From Collinsella sp. (lineage in GTDB: Bacteria > Actinomycetota > Coriobacteriia > Coriobacteriales > Coriobacteriaceae), in the NCBI GenBank assembly GCA_019419545.1, contig DXZT01000053.1:1-45833 (forward strand): a stretch of DNA of 45,833 nucleotides, written 5' to 3'. The position numbers and the translations under genes were made by a program. Position 1 is the first letter of the stretch, and the number at the start of each line of letters is the position of its first letter. The notes below the pieces were generated by a model. The model was given only the letters and a program-made list of their open reading frames with translations, was not told where the DNA came from and did no database searches. Positions 25,170-31,368 of this stretch are shown one piece after another.

Positions 25170-26090
25170 GTGGCAACTCAGAAATTCACCGGCGTTATCC
25201 CTCCCGTCGTTGTTCCCGATACCGAAGACCACCAGCTCGACGTTGCCTCCTTTGAGCGCAGCATCAACCGCATGATCGATGCCGGCGTCGATGGCCTGTT
25301 CTTCCTGGGCTCCTCGGGCGAGGTCGTCTTCTCCACCGACGAGCGCCGTCGCCAGATTGTCGCAGAGGCCGTCCGTATCGTCGACCACCGCGTTCCCGTT
25401 CTGGTCGGCATCATCGACACCGAGACCGAGCGCATGATCGAGCACGGCAAGGTCGCTCAGGAGCTGGGCGCCGATGCGCTCGTCGCCACCTGCCCGTTCT
25501 ATGCCCTGCAGGGCATGACCGAGGTCGAGGAGCACTTCCGCATCCTTCACGAGGAACTCGACCTGCCCATCTTCGCCTACGACATCCCCGTGTGCGTCCA
25601 CACCAAGCTCCCCTGGAAGCTCCTTGCTAAGCTCGGCGCCGAGGGCGTCCTGGCTGGCGTCAAGGATTCCTCGGGCGATGACATCTCGTTCCGCTACCTC
25701 ATTCAGGAGAACGAGAAGAACGGCCATCCGATGAGCATCCTTACCGGCCATGAGGTCGTCGTCGACGGTGCCTATCTCGGTGGCGCCGACGGTTCCGTTC
25801 CGGGCCTCGCCAACGTTGAGCCCGAGGGCTACGTTCGTCAGTGGAAGGCCGCTCAGGCTGGTGACTGGGCTACCGTCAAGGCCGAGCAGGATCGCCTCAA
25901 TGAGATTTCGCACATCTGGGATGTCACCTCGGGCGTCCAGGGCTATGCCGGTGGCGTCGGCGCCTTCAAGACCGCTATGAACCTCATGGGCATCTTCGAC
26001 AGCCCGACCATGCCGCGCCCGGTGAAGGCCATGACCGGTGAGAACGTCGAGGCGATTCGCAAGGTCCTCCAGGACAACGGTCTCCTTTAA
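25170..26090 (+). CDS. NanA/DapA-family aldolase, probable N-acetylneuraminate lyase
   Basis: Class I aldolase of the dihydrodipicolinate synthase/N-acetylneuraminate lyase family; the expected reaction is Neu5Ac to ManNAc plus pyruvate. The 306-residue length is typical. The Schiff-base lysine is K165 in GVKDSSGD, the catalytic tyrosine Y137 in FAYDIPV, and the carboxylate-binding loop is GSSGE (47-51). These numbers coincide with Tyr137 and Lys165 of E. coli NanA, but the loop is GSSGE where NanA has GSTGE and DapA has GTTGE, so it is a divergent member. The neighbouring ROK kinase and nanE favour the lyase assignment. GTG 25170 is the start, six bases after TAAGGAG (25157-25163). Codon bias is strong. 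The stop overlaps a long hairpin. Confidence 0.8.
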   Translation: MATQKFTGVIPPVVVPDTEDHQLDVASFERSINRMIDAGVDGLFFLGSSGEVVFSTDERRRQIVAEAVRIVDHRVPVLVGIIDTETERMIEHGKVAQELGADALVATCPFYALQGMTEVEEHFRILHEELDLPIFAYDIPVCVHTKLPWKLLAKLGAEGVLAGVKDSSGDDISFRYLIQENEKNGHPMSILTGHEVVVDGAYLGGADGSVPGLANVEPEGYVRQWKAAQAGDWATVKAEQDRLNEISHIWDVTSGVQGYAGGVGAFKTAMNLMGIFDSPTMPRPVKAMTGENVEAIRKVLQDNGLL

Positions 26091-26194
26091 AGGTTTCCCA
26101 GGCACCCGACCTCGCCGTTCAACCGTGCGGCCATGACCCATTAGGCCAATGGCCGCACGGTTTCTCGGCGATCTCGGGCACCTGGAAAACCTTT
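26089..26194. repeat. 106-nt imperfect hairpin between the lyase and ROK kinase genes
   Basis: The two arms pair in five blocks: AAAGGTTT/AAACCTTT, CCAGG/CCTGG, CCCGA/TCGGG, TCGCCG/CGGCGA and a perfect 12-bp ACCGTGCGGCCA with its complement (26122-26133, 26150-26161). They are separated by symmetric 1x1, 2x2, 2x2 and 4x4 mismatches, with a 16-nt loop. That is 36 pairs. The 5' arm begins in the stop codon of the lyase gene. No U tract follows on the plus strand. Confidence 0.85.
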
Positions 26195-26261
26195 ACCGCG
26201 CTGTGACGGCTAGCCTGACGGCGCATTTCCTGTAGTTGTTTTGTCTCCGAAGGAGAACGAC

Positions 26262-27227
26262 ATGGAGAACAAGTACGTCTGCTCTGTCGATATCGGCGGA
26301 ACTAAGATCGCGACTGCCATCATGGAGTACCCGGCTGACGGCGGTGTGCCCCATCCCGTTTTTGAGGCTGAGGTTCCCACCGAGGCCCAGGAGGGTGGCG
26401 AAGCGGTCTTCCAGCGCATCGAGGCGTCTATCAAGGCAGCTCTTGAGGCAAATCCCGATGTCGAGGTCCTCGGAGTTGGCATCGGCGCTGCCGGTGTCGT
26501 CGACCCCAAGACGGGCGCCATCGCGTATGCCAATGAGATTATGCCCGGCTGGTCCGGCGTTCAGTTGGGGCCGCGTCTGCGCGAGGACCTCGGCCTTCCC
26601 GTTGCCGTTGTAGGCGACGTGCAGGCTCATGCTCTGGGCGAGGCCCACTGGGGCGTCGGCAAGGGCAAGTTCTCCGTCTTGTGTTTGGGCATCGGTACGG
26701 GCATCGGCGGCGCATATGTCGAGAACGGCCGCGTGATGCAGGGCTTCCATGGTGCTGCCGGCCATATGGGCCACATCGAGTGCTCGGCTGCCGCCGGCAT
26801 TCCCTGCGCCTGCGGGCGTTCCGGCCATCTGGAGTCGGTTGCTTCCGGAACATCAATCGGGCGCATGTACGATGAGCGTTTTGGCCGCGTCGACCCCAGC
26901 CGTCCTTCGGTCGGCCGTGACGTGAACGACCTGTGCCGCGCAGGCGACGCAAAGGCGACCGAGGTCATTCATGACGCCGGCTTTGCGCTGGGCGCCAGCC
27001 TGGGCTCGCTCGCTAACATCCTGGACCCTGAGGTCATCGTGCTTTCGGGCGGCGTGATTCACCAAGGTCCCGATTGGCGTTCACAGACGTGGAAGGACTC
27101 GGTGCACGAGGGCTATGCCAGCCAGGCGCTCGACCCGCTTCAGGACACGCCGATTCTCATCGGCTCTCTGGAGGGCGACGCGCCGCTCATCGGTGCCGCC
27201 GAACACCTTCTTGCATCGTTGAAGTAA
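26262..27227 (+). CDS. ROK-family sugar kinase, probable N-acetylmannosamine kinase
   Basis: A 321-residue cytosolic ROK kinase. It has the phosphate motif DIGGTK (10-15), the substrate region GHMGHIEC and the family's zinc-binding stretch, which reads CACGRSGHLE; the last cysteine of the usual CxCGxxGC is a histidine here. LGSLANILDPEVIVLSGGV is the adenosine-binding ROK signature. Placed between the lyase and nanE, it most likely phosphorylates ManNAc to ManNAc-6-P (the NanK step), although ROK specificity cannot be read from sequence. ATG 26262 has AAGGAGA (26250-26256) six bases upstream. The gene lies between two long hairpins (26089-26194 and 27245-27342), so it might be expressed or stabilised differently from its neighbours. 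Confidence 0.87.
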   Translation: MENKYVCSVDIGGTKIATAIMEYPADGGVPHPVFEAEVPTEAQEGGEAVFQRIEASIKAALEANPDVEVLGVGIGAAGVVDPKTGAIAYANEIMPGWSGVQLGPRLREDLGLPVAVVGDVQAHALGEAHWGVGKGKFSVLCLGIGTGIGGAYVENGRVMQGFHGAAGHMGHIECSAAAGIPCACGRSGHLESVASGTSIGRMYDERFGRVDPSRPSVGRDVNDLCRAGDAKATEVIHDAGFALGASLGSLANILDPEVIVLSGGVIHQGPDWRSQTWKDSVHEGYASQALDPLQDTPILIGSLEGDAPLIGAAEHLLASLK

Positions 27228-27244
27228 ACATAACTACCAAGTGC

Positions 27245-27342
27245 GCCTTCTGAGGTGCCGCAGATTGACGTGAAAGAGGAGCGAAGCGTACTTCGGTACG
27301 CGAGCGACGGTTTGAACGTCAAGGTGCGGTGTCTCAGAAGGC
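27245..27342. repeat. 98-nt imperfect hairpin between the ROK kinase gene and nanE
   Basis: Three paired blocks form the shaft: GCCTTCTGAG (27245-27254) with 27333-27342; GCCGCA (27257-27262) with 27325-27330; and TTGACGT (27265-27271) with 27316-27322. They are separated by symmetric 2x2 mismatches. The tip can fold in two exclusive ways: GCGTAC/GTACGC (27286-27291, 27296-27301) around TTCG, or CGAAG/CTTCG (27282-27286, 27291-27295) around CGTA. It ends 25 bases before the nanE start. Confidence 0.85.
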
Positions 27343-27367
27343 TGTTTTGAGAAAGGTTGAGTCGAAC

Positions 27368-28054
27368 ATGACCGTTGATCCTTTGATCCAGTCCCTGAAG
27401 GGCAAGCTCGTCGTGAGCGTTCAGGCGTATATGGGCGAGCCGCTTCGTACGCCCGAGACCATGGCTCAAATGTCTCGCGCTTGCGAGCTTGGCGGCGCCG
27501 CCGCCATTCGCTGCCAGGGCCTTGCCGACATTGCCGCCATTAAGGGTCGCTGTGAGGTTCCCGTCATCGGTCTGTGGAAGGACGGGCACGAGGGCGTTTA
27601 CATCACGCCGACGCTGCGTCACGCTCGTGCCTGCGTTGCTGCGGGTGCCGATATCGTGGCGATCGACGCCACCGATCGTCCGCGTCCCGATGGCAAGTCG
27701 GTCGAGGATACCTTCCGCCCGCTGCACGAGGAGGGTGTGCTCCTGATGGCGGATTGTGCCACCATCGAGGACATTCGCCGTGCGGTTGATATGGGCTTCG
27801 ACCTGGTATCCACCACACTCTCTCACGGTGTCGCCGCCATCGACTGCACCATGGCCGATGGCCCCGACCTGCCGCTCCTGCGTCAGGCGACCGAGGAATT
27901 TCCCGGCCTTCCCATCATTTGCGAGGGTCGCGTGCATACGCCCGAGGAGGCTCGCGCTGCAATCGACGCCGGCGCGTGGGCCGTTGTCGTCGGCACCGCT
28001 ATCACGCACCCCACGAGTATTACAAGTTGGTTCAAGGCTGCGCTTGAGGCGTAA
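27368..28054 (+). CDS. nanE: N-acetylmannosamine-6-phosphate 2-epimerase
   Basis: Converts ManNAc-6-P to GlcNAc-6-P, joining sialic-acid breakdown to amino-sugar metabolism. The 228-residue TIM barrel is of family length. Family segments are LVVSVQAYMGEPLRTPETMA near the N-terminus, AAIRCQGLADI, PVIGLWKD with the catalytic lysine, ADIVAIDATDRPRP with the conserved Asp/Arg, and GRVHTPEEARAAIDAGAWAVVVGTAITHP at the phosphate site. ATG 27368 is used, six bases after a TGAG and eleven after GAAAGG. It is the last gene of the sialic-acid locus and follows a long hairpin. No nagA or nagB lies nearby, so GlcNAc-6-P must be handled by genes elsewhere. Confidence 0.95.
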   Translation: MTVDPLIQSLKGKLVVSVQAYMGEPLRTPETMAQMSRACELGGAAAIRCQGLADIAAIKGRCEVPVIGLWKDGHEGVYITPTLRHARACVAAGADIVAIDATDRPRPDGKSVEDTFRPLHEEGVLLMADCATIEDIRRAVDMGFDLVSTTLSHGVAAIDCTMADGPDLPLLRQATEEFPGLPIICEGRVHTPEEARAAIDAGAWAVVVGTAITHPTSITSWFKAALEA

Positions 28055-28081
28055 GACGGGCCTTGTATCCGCTTGGGGCGG

Positions 28082-28141
28082 TATACTCAATAAAGGCAAT
28101 TGATCGCGCGGGATCCGCTGGCCGGGTCCCGCGCTTATTTT
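28082..28141 (+). promoter_or_regulatory. -10 box and attenuator-like hairpin before rapZ
   Basis: TATACT (28082-28087) is a good -10 with no clear -35. Nineteen bases later GCGCGGGA (28106-28113) pairs with TCCCGCGC (28127-28134), followed by TTATTTTA. The hairpin could end the nan transcript; if the -10 is real it would also lie in the rapZ leader and could attenuate it. Confidence 0.5.
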
Positions 28142-28152
28142 AGGAGGCACAC

Positions 28153-29073
28153 ATGCAAAAGGGAGATGCCATGGATGCGGCGGAGCGCTCGGAGCGTATC
28201 CCCGATATCGTTATCATCACCGGAATGTCCGGCTCGGGCCGAACGCAAGCCATGCATGTGTTTGAGGACATGGGCTATTTTTGTATCGACAACCTGCCCC
28301 CACGCCTGATTGCCCAGCTTGCTGAGCTCGTTGGCATCAATACGGGCGTGGGCAGGCACCTTGCCGTTACCTGCGACCTGCGTAGCCAGGGCTTGTTCGA
28401 TGAACTGCTCGATGCTGTTGCCGCACTGGAAGAGCGCGAGATGAGCTGCGACATTGTGTTTCTCGAGGCGTCTGACGAGGTGCTGATTCGCCGGTATAGC
28501 GAAAACCGTCGTCGCCATCCCATTGCAAAGCCGGGGGAGACCACGGCCGACGCTATTCAGCGTGAACGTCTGCAGCTGCAGGGCGTTCGCGATCGAGCCG
28601 ATATGATTATCGACACGAGCCGCTTGCGCACTTCTGCCTTGCGCAACAAGCTGCGCATGGCTTTTTCCGAGCTGTCCGACCAGCAGCTTATGGATGTCCA
28701 CGTGTTCTCGTTTGGCTTTAAGCATGGCATGCCCATCGAGGCGGATATCATGATCGATGTTCGCTTCTTGCCCAATCCTTTCTACGATCCCGAGATGCGC
28801 ACCATGACCGGTCTCGATAAGAAGGTCTCCGATTTTGTCTTGGACCACCCCAAGACCCAGGAGTTCTGGAAGGCCTGGACTCAGCTGCTCGATACGGTCA
28901 TGCCGGGTTATATCGCAGAGGGCAAGCCGCAGCTTTCCATTGCTATCGGCTGCACAGGCGGACAGCACCGTAGCGTCGCCATTGCCGAGGCCACGGCCCG
29001 CTACCTGGAGGGTGCTCAGTATCATGTGAGCATCTCCCACCGTGACCTGTCGCGTGCCAACACGAAGGCATAG
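28153..29073 (+). CDS. rapZ: RapZ/YvcJ-family nucleotide-binding protein
   Basis: A 306-residue P-loop protein of the RapZ family. In E. coli RapZ guides RNase E to the GlmZ small RNA and senses glucosamine-6-P; in Gram-positive bacteria the role is less clear. The P-loop is GMSGSGRTQA, where arginine replaces the Walker lysine, as recalled in actinobacterial members. CIDNLPP, the DVRFLPNPFYDPEMR segment and the C-terminal AIGCTGGQHRSV are family signatures. ATG 28153 has AGGAGG (28142-28147) upstream; a second ATG at 28171 has its own AAAAGGGAG, so two starts are possible. whiA follows 6 bases after its stop, without yvcK in between. Its position directly after an amino-sugar operon is suggestive, since RapZ senses GlcN-6-P in E. 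coli. Confidence 0.93.
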   Translation: MQKGDAMDAAERSERIPDIVIITGMSGSGRTQAMHVFEDMGYFCIDNLPPRLIAQLAELVGINTGVGRHLAVTCDLRSQGLFDELLDAVAALEEREMSCDIVFLEASDEVLIRRYSENRRRHPIAKPGETTADAIQRERLQLQGVRDRADMIIDTSRLRTSALRNKLRMAFSELSDQQLMDVHVFSFGFKHGMPIEADIMIDVRFLPNPFYDPEMRTMTGLDKKVSDFVLDHPKTQEFWKAWTQLLDTVMPGYIAEGKPQLSIAIGCTGGQHRSVAIAEATARYLEGAQYHVSISHRDLSRANTKA

Positions 29074-29079
29074 GTTTAC

Positions 29080-30009
29080 ATGTCGTTTACCGCTGAGGTG
29101 CGTGACGAGCTTGCGCGCTGCGAACCAGAATGCGAATACTGCGATTTGTCGACGCTTGCTGCGCTAACGCGTGTGAGCGGCACGCTTTCGCTGGCGGGCT
29201 CGGGACGGTACCGCTTGACGGTCGCGACCGAGACGGGTGCTGTGGCGCGCACGATGATTGCGCTGACGCATCGTATCCTTAAGCTCAAGACCGAATTCAC
29301 GGTTCGTAAGTCGGTCCTGCACAAGGTACGAAACTATCTCATCACCTTGCCCGATCAGCCCGATTTGGATAAGGCTCTGGTGCTGCTGGGCATTCTCGAC
29401 CGTAGGGGAGGGCTCGTCGCGGGTGTGCCGCGCCACATCGTCGCCCGTCCTTGCTGCAGGCTCGCCTATATTCGCGGTGCGCTGATTGCCGGAGGCTTTG
29501 TTGCCGACCCGCGTGGCGATTTTCATTTGGAGATCGCGGTTCAGGGCGAGGAGTATGCAAAGGGACTTTGCGACCTTCTGGAGCAGATTGGAGTTCACGC
29601 CCGCGTCAATGCGCGTCGCGGCTCGTATGCCGTGTACATCAAGAGTGCCGAGGAGATTAAACGTCTGTTACAGCTGATTGGCGCCAAGCGCAGCGTTGCC
29701 GAGATTGAAGAGGCCCGCGCGGTTAAGCTGGTGAAGAACGACGTGAATCGTCGCGTGAACGCAGAGCTTGCCAACCAGACCAGAAGTGCCGGTGCCGCCC
29801 AACATCAGCTTGCGCTCATCGATGAGCTTGATCGGCGCGGTTTGCGCGAAACGCTGCCGGACGCTCTGGCAGTTTTTTGTGACTTACGCGAGCGTTACCC
29901 CGATCTCTCACTGCGAGATTTGGGGGAAATGGCCGACCCTCCTTTGTCGAAGTCGGCCTTGTATCACCGTGTTTTGCGCCTTGAAAAGCTCATTGAAGCA
30001 AGCGGGTAG
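29080..30009 (+). CDS. whiA: DNA-binding protein WhiA
   Basis: A 309-residue WhiA protein, found in most Gram-positive bacteria. It combines an inactive LAGLIDADG homing-endonuclease-like domain (about residues 1-215; PCCRLAYIRGALIAGGFVADP is its core) with a C-terminal helix-turn-helix (about 225-305; SLRDLGEMADPPLSKSALYHRVLRLEKL). In Streptomyces it controls sporulation genes; in Bacillus it affects division and chromosome segregation. Here, in a non-sporulating lineage, a role in division is plausible by family only. VNRRVNAELANQTRSAGAA is the conserved link region. The start is ATG 29080, 6 bases after rapZ, so the two are co-transcribed. Confidence 0.95.
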   Translation: MSFTAEVRDELARCEPECEYCDLSTLAALTRVSGTLSLAGSGRYRLTVATETGAVARTMIALTHRILKLKTEFTVRKSVLHKVRNYLITLPDQPDLDKALVLLGILDRRGGLVAGVPRHIVARPCCRLAYIRGALIAGGFVADPRGDFHLEIAVQGEEYAKGLCDLLEQIGVHARVNARRGSYAVYIKSAEEIKRLLQLIGAKRSVAEIEEARAVKLVKNDVNRRVNAELANQTRSAGAAQHQLALIDELDRRGLRETLPDALAVFCDLRERYPDLSLRDLGEMADPPLSKSALYHRVLRLEKLIEASG

Positions 30010-30052
30010 TTTAACGCAATAGCTTTTATGGTGGTTTAACTGCTGTTTTATA

Positions 30053-30070
30053 CGTTAAAGCGTTTTAACG
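30053..30070. promoter_or_regulatory. palindromic operator candidate upstream of gap
   Basis: CGTTAAAGCGTTTTAACG is a 7+4+7 palindrome. TTTAACGC recurs at 30010-30017 and 30064-30071, and TTTAAC again near 30035. The arrangement suggests a repressor or activator binding to several half-sites ahead of the glycolytic operon. Confidence 0.5.
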
Positions 30071-30084
30071 CAAATTTGATTTTC

Positions 30085-30130
30085 AATTTCGAGCATTCTC
30101 GTGAAATTCAAGCCAAAAAAAAGGTATATT
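30085..30130 (+). promoter_or_regulatory. gap operon promoter with overlapping inverted repeat
   Basis: TATATT (30125-30130) is the -10 and GTGAAA (30101-30106), 18 bp upstream, the -35. An inverted repeat AATTTCGAG/CTCG-TG-AAATT (30085-30108, with a 2-base insertion in the right arm) covers the -35, a place where a bound protein would block polymerase. It does not match CIRCE or the Bacillus CggR operator as I know them. Confidence 0.55.
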
Positions 30131-30202
30131 AGGCGAGTGGTTAGTTTGTGGGCCTCAACGGCAGGCGCTGTAGCTTGCGGGGGCCTTACGAAAGGAGACA
30201 CA

Positions 30203-31228
30203 ATGGCAGTAAAGGTTGCTATTAACGGCTTCGGTCGCATCGGTCGTCTGGCCTTCCGCCAGATGTTCGGTCATGAGGGCTCCGAGATCGTCGCTATCAA
30301 CGACCTCACCTCTCCCGATATGCTCGCTTACCTGCTGAAGTACGACTCCACGCAGGGCAACTATGCTCGCGATCACGAGGTCGTCGCTGGCGAGGATTCC
30401 ATCACCGTTGACGGCAAGGAGATCAAGATCTACAAGGAGGCCGACGCCAACAACCTGCCTTGGGGCGACCTCGACGTCGACGTCGTTCTCGAGTGCACCG
30501 GCTTCTACACCAGCAAGGCTAAGGCTCAGGCCCACATCAACGCTGGCGCCAAGAAGGTCGTCATCTCCGCTCCGGCCGGCAGCGATCTGCCCACCATCGT
30601 GTACAACGTCAACCATGAGACGCTGACCGCTGAGGACAACATCATCTCCGCTGCTTCCTGCACCACCAACTGCCTCGCCCCGATGGCCAAGGGCCTGAAC
30701 GACTTCGCTCCCATCGTCTCCGGCATCATGACCACCATCCACGCCTTCACCGGCGACCAGATGCCGCTCGACGGCCCGCAGCGCAAGGGCAACTTCCGTC
30801 GCTCCCGCGCCTGCTCCGAGAACATCGTCCCGAACACCACGGGCGCTGCCAAGGCCATCGGCCTGGTTCTCCCCGAGCTCAACGGCAAGCTCATCGGTGC
30901 CGCCCAGCGCGTCCCGACGCCGACCGGCTCGCTGACCAACCTCTACGCCGTCGTTGACAAGAAGGTCACCGTCGACGAGGTCAACGCTGCCATGAAGGCC
31001 TACGCCGAGACCATCCCCGATACCTTCGCCTACAACGAGGACCAGATCGTCTCCCGCGACATCGTCGGCGAGACCCACGGCTCCATCTTCGACGCCACTC
31101 AGACCATGTGCTCTGATCTCGGCAACGGCCAGACCCTCGTTCAGGTCACCTCTTGGTACGACAACGAGAACTCCTACACCTCTCAGATGGTCCGCACCAT
31201 CAAGTACTTCGAGAAGTTCGTTGCTTAA
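30203..31228 (+). CDS. gap: glyceraldehyde-3-phosphate dehydrogenase, type I
   Basis: Oxidative phosphorylation of glyceraldehyde-3-P with NAD+ in glycolysis. The 341-residue protein has the NAD motif INGFGRIGRLAFRQ, an acid at the end of beta-2 (INDLTSPD) that favours NAD over NADP, the catalytic cysteine in SAASCTTNCLAP, the general-base histidine region TTIHAFTGDQ, and the C-terminal SWYDNENSYTSQMVRT. ATG 30203 has AAAGGAG (30191-30197) upstream. Codon use is extremely biased to C-ending codons, as expected for one of the most highly expressed genes. It is the first gene of gap-pgk-tpiA-gpmI, with two palindromes upstream and a terminator-like hairpin between it and pgk, which should make gap mRNA more abundant than the rest. 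Confidence 0.98.
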   Translation: MAVKVAINGFGRIGRLAFRQMFGHEGSEIVAINDLTSPDMLAYLLKYDSTQGNYARDHEVVAGEDSITVDGKEIKIYKEADANNLPWGDLDVDVVLECTGFYTSKAKAQAHINAGAKKVVISAPAGSDLPTIVYNVNHETLTAEDNIISAASCTTNCLAPMAKGLNDFAPIVSGIMTTIHAFTGDQMPLDGPQRKGNFRRSRACSENIVPNTTGAAKAIGLVLPELNGKLIGAAQRVPTPTGSLTNLYAVVDKKVTVDEVNAAMKAYAETIPDTFAYNEDQIVSRDIVGETHGSIFDATQTMCSDLGNGQTLVQVTSWYDNENSYTSQMVRTIKYFEKFVA

Positions 31229-31265
31229 TTTAGCTTTTAGCGAATAGCTCGTTGAGCGTCTAAAG

Positions 31266-31312
31266 AAGGGCGCGGCCTCATAGGGCTTACACCCTAGGGT
31301 CGCGCCCTTTTT
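31266..31312 (+). terminator. terminator-like hairpin between gap and pgk
   Basis: AAGGGCGCG (31266-31274) pairs with CGCGCCCTT (31301-31309), with an inner TAGGG/CCCTA, followed by TTT. Partial read-through would supply pgk while giving a gap-only transcript, unless pgk has a promoter in the short gap that follows. Confidence 0.85.
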
Positions 31313-31322
31313 ATAGGAAATC

Positions 31323-31345
31323 GTCTGCCGTAATGGGAGGCAGAC
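31323..31345 (+). promoter_or_regulatory. leader hairpin before pgk
   Basis: GTCTGCC (31323-31329) and GGCAGAC (31339-31345) form a 7-bp stem with a 9-nt loop. It ends 6 bases before the pgk ribosome site (GAAAGGTAG, 31352-31360) and may protect the processed 5' end. I see no convincing promoter boxes here. Confidence 0.5.
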
Positions 31346-31368
31346 ACGTACGAAAGGTAGAAGCAAAC

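Noticed and set aside
30085..30108. A CIRCE (HrcA) element upstream of gap
   Set aside because: The arms AATTTCGAG/CTCG-TG-AAATT and the short spacer do not match the TTAGCACTC-N9-GAGTGCTAA pattern.
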